This document shows, piece by piece, positions 61,325 to 64,000 of a stretch of 64,000 nucleotides of DNA. The translations under genes and the position numbers were made by a program. Origin of the DNA: Tretioscincus oriximinensis (lineage: Eukaryota; Chordata; Lepidosauria; Squamata; Gymnophthalmidae); assembly GCA_022410635.1 (NCBI GenBank), contig JAJVDF010000496.1:645676-709675 (forward strand), read 5' to 3'. The notes under the pieces were generated by a model. It was given only the letters and a program-made list of their open reading frames with translations, was not told where the DNA came from and did no database searches. Positions within the stretch are counted from its first letter, which is position 1; each line of letters starts with the position of its first letter.

Positions 61325-62005
61325 CATGTTAAGTGTGTATGAATAAAACTTCCGCAGTAAAGGCCATTTATTCCACAATAAACTATTGCTCAGATAATCA
61401 GGAATAATTGTGGAGAACGTCTAAGACCTCACAGCCAACCTCCATCACCTCGTAGCCAATTCCCTTCCTCTCCCGTGTGAACAAAAATAGTGCGAGAGAC
61501 AGGAGAAGAGAGATGACAGGAGGAAGCGCTGCCTCCTTTGGCGGGGAAATCTGCACACCTTTGGGACAGAGCTTGGCCACCCACATGTCCAAAATGTCCC
61601 AAAACGTTACTCAGACCAAGGGTCCATATGGATGGGGCCAGCAGAACACAGCCGCCTCCCCTCCTTCAGCTGAATTCCATGCAGATTGGTTCTGCCTGCT
61701 GTCAAATAGATCAGTTGAGAGGAGGAGGAGGAGGAAGAGGTTTTGTTCCTCTTCCTTTTGCAAAGCCGATCTCCAGGCAGAAGCCACCAAAAGCAGGCGG
61801 AGGGCAGCCTGGGCTTAAAAAGCTTTTCATGACACGATCGGCTCTGTTGGGCTGGCTGGCTGTGTCTTACAAGAATTCATGTATACGTGTGAACAGACAC
61901 GCCATTGTATGTTCCGGAATATAGCTTTGTGGTGTGAAGGGATAGGCATTTGCTATATTCCAGAATATAAATTTATAGCACTTTCTCGGTCATCGTGTGA
62001 ACAAG
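61325..62005 (+). repeat. R4 element, long copy
   Basis: Shares ends with the short R4 copies (CCACAATAAACTATTGC, TTCCGGAATATAGC) and contains about 350 extra internal bases, part of which (61545-61700) matches 21490-21665. The right end, rc GGGCTTGTTCACACGATGAC, and the left CGTCACACATG are imperfect inverted termini. A degraded second TATTCCAGAATATAA block lies near 61960. A 113-codon frame inside has no recognisable motif. Confidence 0.6.
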
Positions 62006-62897
62006 CCCAAATATAATAAAGGCCCTTGAAATTGTTCTTCTGTCCCTGGGATTGTCACCTCACAGGGTATTTGTTAGCTCATTGCAAGCTTTGAGGGCCC
62101 CATGCCCCATTGTTCCTCTTAGGCTTTCACAGCAACCTTTGCTAGATGCTCTCTGCCAACATAGACTCTTTGTCTACAGCCTATACCAAAGGGTCTCTGG
62201 GTTCCAAAAACTGTGGAAGAAAGAGTGATGAAAATGAACATTTTTCATATCAATCTTAGATCTGCCCTGTCCTCTGTCAAAATTACACAGTGGTTAACGG
62301 CATGAAAAATTAATTTTTTTTATGAGATTTTTGCATCTCCTTCCTCCCCCCTCAGCTCTATCTTTCCTTTGTGAGACAGCCCAATAACCTGGGAATTTTC
62401 TAGGTGGTCTGTTCAGCTGCACGGTAAAGTATTCATTTTAAAATCTTGCGCAATGTGTCTCCTCTCACGGTGCCATTTGTTGTGATTAATTGAATACATA
62501 CGGCACGGTTCTTTAGAAAAAAAAATCTGCAGATACAGATCACCGCTTTGAGAAACCTGCACACGCACACTACTGTCTAGTATTTTAGTCCTTCAACTGC
62601 AACCACAAGAAATAGATGCTGCTAGTTTGGTTTCTATATGAGAATATGTAATTTTTTAATTTTTAAAAACGTTTTAATATTATACTTAATGCCAGCGGAT
62701 GGTGCCACATTCTTTACAAGAAATATATACTGATTATCCTGGATTCACAAGACAAAAACAAAACCATGAATGGGTCTTTGTTTCATGGCAGGAGATATTT
62801 TGGGGAGTTCCCTTTGCCAAAATAGATTGTCCCCATGGTTTTAAGTAACTATGATGAGAGGGGTTTGATGTTTTCTCAGCTGCTGCTAAAGCCACAA
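62006..62897. other. Unique sequence, nothing recognised
   Basis: About 890 bases with no recognised element. Confidence 0.4.
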
Positions 62898-63108
62898 GAG
62901 GAAGAGGAAGAGGAAGAGGAAGAGGAAGAGGAAGAGGAAGAAGAAGAAGAAGAAGAAGAAGAAGAAGAAGAAGAAGAAGAAGAAGAAGAAGAAGAAGAAG
63001 AAGAAGAAGAAGAAGAAGAAGAAGAAGAAGAAGAAGAAGAAGAGGAGGTGGTGGTGGTGGTGGTGGTGGTGGTGGTGGTGGTGGTGGTGGAGGAGGAGGA
63101 GGAGGAGG
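62898..63108 (+). repeat. GGAAGA/GAA/GGT/GGA array at SINE 3' end
   Basis: Four blocks: GAAGAG hexamers, about 34 GAA units, about 14 GGT units, then GGA. The poly-Glu/poly-Val frame is an artefact. Confidence 0.98.
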
Positions 63109-63375
63109 AATCTGGTTTTTAACTTCCCCTGTCTCACTTGAAGGAATTCAGAGTAGCTTACAAGGTTAATTTTCACCTGAAGGATTACATCTACTCAATC
63201 TTCCTTACCTGATTAGTGGTGGTACACATGAATTTACTTGAAATGTAGGCTGCGAATATACTTTCTTTCACAGAGCTGAATTGGCTAAAGCTGAGGCTCA
63301 CCCCTCTCCACAGGCGACACAGGGTTTCAAGAATGGATCTCTCAGTTGAAATACCGTCTCTTAATGACTACCATT
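63109..63375 (-). mobile_element. SINE-A-like copy, diverged
   Basis: AATCTGGTTTTTAACTTCCC tail, AGAGTAGCTTACAAGG, GAATTGGCTAAAGCTGAGG and GGATCTCTCAGTTGAAATAC. Confidence 0.8.
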
Positions 63376-64000
63376 TGTTAGGGAATGCTTAGAGAGAAAC
63401 CTTACTCTCTCTACTCAAATAGGTTCTTCTTATGTTTTGTATGCAGTTAAAACAGGTCATCAGATGAATGTTGTAGTGGGGACCTAATTCAATGTGCAAG
63501 GACCAACTTCTGAGACAATTATTTTGCACTGAACCTGTTGTACCTTAGAGAATCCAAGTTTTTCTACACAGTGCATTCCATTTCTTCCACACATAGCAAG
63601 GAAACTCCTTCTCTTTCTCATGTATTTGATTACAAATCTCACAAGGCATTGAAACCCTATATCTCCCAAGAAGCCCGTTTTTCTTTTCTGTCATTGGCTA
63701 TTGCTTTCCCATCCCTCTTGTTGCTGGGTGGATGAATACAAAGAAAGACAAAAAGCCTCCATTTAAAAACTGAGGTTTGATATTCACTGGGTGGCTGTTA
63801 ATAAAATACGCTGTAGGGAAAACAGCTTTTTTATGCCCTATCTTGCCAAAAAGAATTGCAAGGCATAATTGGAGGTCACAGAAGGTATCACAGTTCTGTC
63901 TACACGGCTCTGTCACGAGAAGATTAGACACCATGCTATGGAATCATCATAAAAAGAGTAGACCCTACCACTTCTGCTTCTCACATTAGGTGAGGTAAAT
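63376..64000. other. Unique sequence, nothing recognised
   Basis: The final 625 bases hold no recognised repeat or exon. Overlapping small frames on both strands lack motifs. Confidence 0.4.

Overview
This window looks like non-coding DNA from a squamate reptile, most likely a gecko-like lizard. The evidence is the repeat content. There are dozens of CR1 LINE fragments, L2 and L1 LINE pieces, and two tRNA-headed SINE families that share one 3' tail, one of which has the Sauria-type head. There are also Penelope-like remnants, small hAT-like and TA-flanked MITEs, two solo-LTR types and many purine/pyrimidine microsatellites. The species is an inference; I did not compare against any genome. 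I see no convincing host protein-coding exon, no functional tRNA or rRNA gene and no CRISPR array. Most open frames are chance frames, microsatellite frames or transposon remnants.

Working names. CR1-B has a 3' end that repeats TTATGTTC and is the dominant family. CR1-A has an ATTCTATG-type 3' end like bird CR1. SINE-A has a head resembling TGGCTCAGT. SINE-B has a head resembling GGTGTAGTGGTTA (Sauria-like). R1, R2, R4 and R6 are interspersed repeats that I can define only because two or more copies occur inside this window.

Layout. 1-9 kb: SINE-A and CR1-B pieces, a 38-bp minisatellite, an 81-bp TA-flanked MITE inside a CR1, R1 copy 1, an L1 fragment with an inverted 5' part, an L2 split by a CR1, and a solo LTR. 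9-23 kb: CR1s, a TIR element, SINE-B, R1 copy 2 split by a hAT-like element with a perfect 8-bp target duplication, two copies of another hAT-like MITE, R2 copy 1, two palindromic foldback elements, and a solo LTR. 23-34 kb: R4 copies, two unrecognised open frames, hexanucleotide arrays, a 565-bp assembly gap in a CTAT array, L2, Penelope-like remnants, and a second, inverted solo LTR. 34-48 kb: nested CR1-A/CR1-B, tandem SINE-Bs, an inverted Penelope-like pair, and the best-preserved CR1, with recognisable reverse-transcriptase motifs on the minus strand at 45.6-47.0 kb. 48-64 kb: a Tigger-like MITE, nested CR1s, R2 copy 2, a 28S rRNA fragment fused to a CR1 3' end, a 299-bp gap in a GAA/GGAAGA array, more nested CR1/SINE/L2, the third foldback copy, and the longest R4 copy.

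How the parts relate. CR1 machinery probably made most of the CR1 insertions, and the 28S-CR1 chimera looks like a template-switch product of the same enzyme. SINE 3' tails end in TTC/GAA-type repeats, and most of the long purine/pyrimidine arrays sit exactly at SINE 3' ends, so SINE insertion appears to seed the microsatellites. Many elements are nested, which gives a relative order of insertion. The most unusual items are the 28S-CR1 chimera, the matched CR1-plus-array pair at 45.6 and 54.6 kb, the hammerhead-like Penelope remnants, and several repeats I cannot classify.
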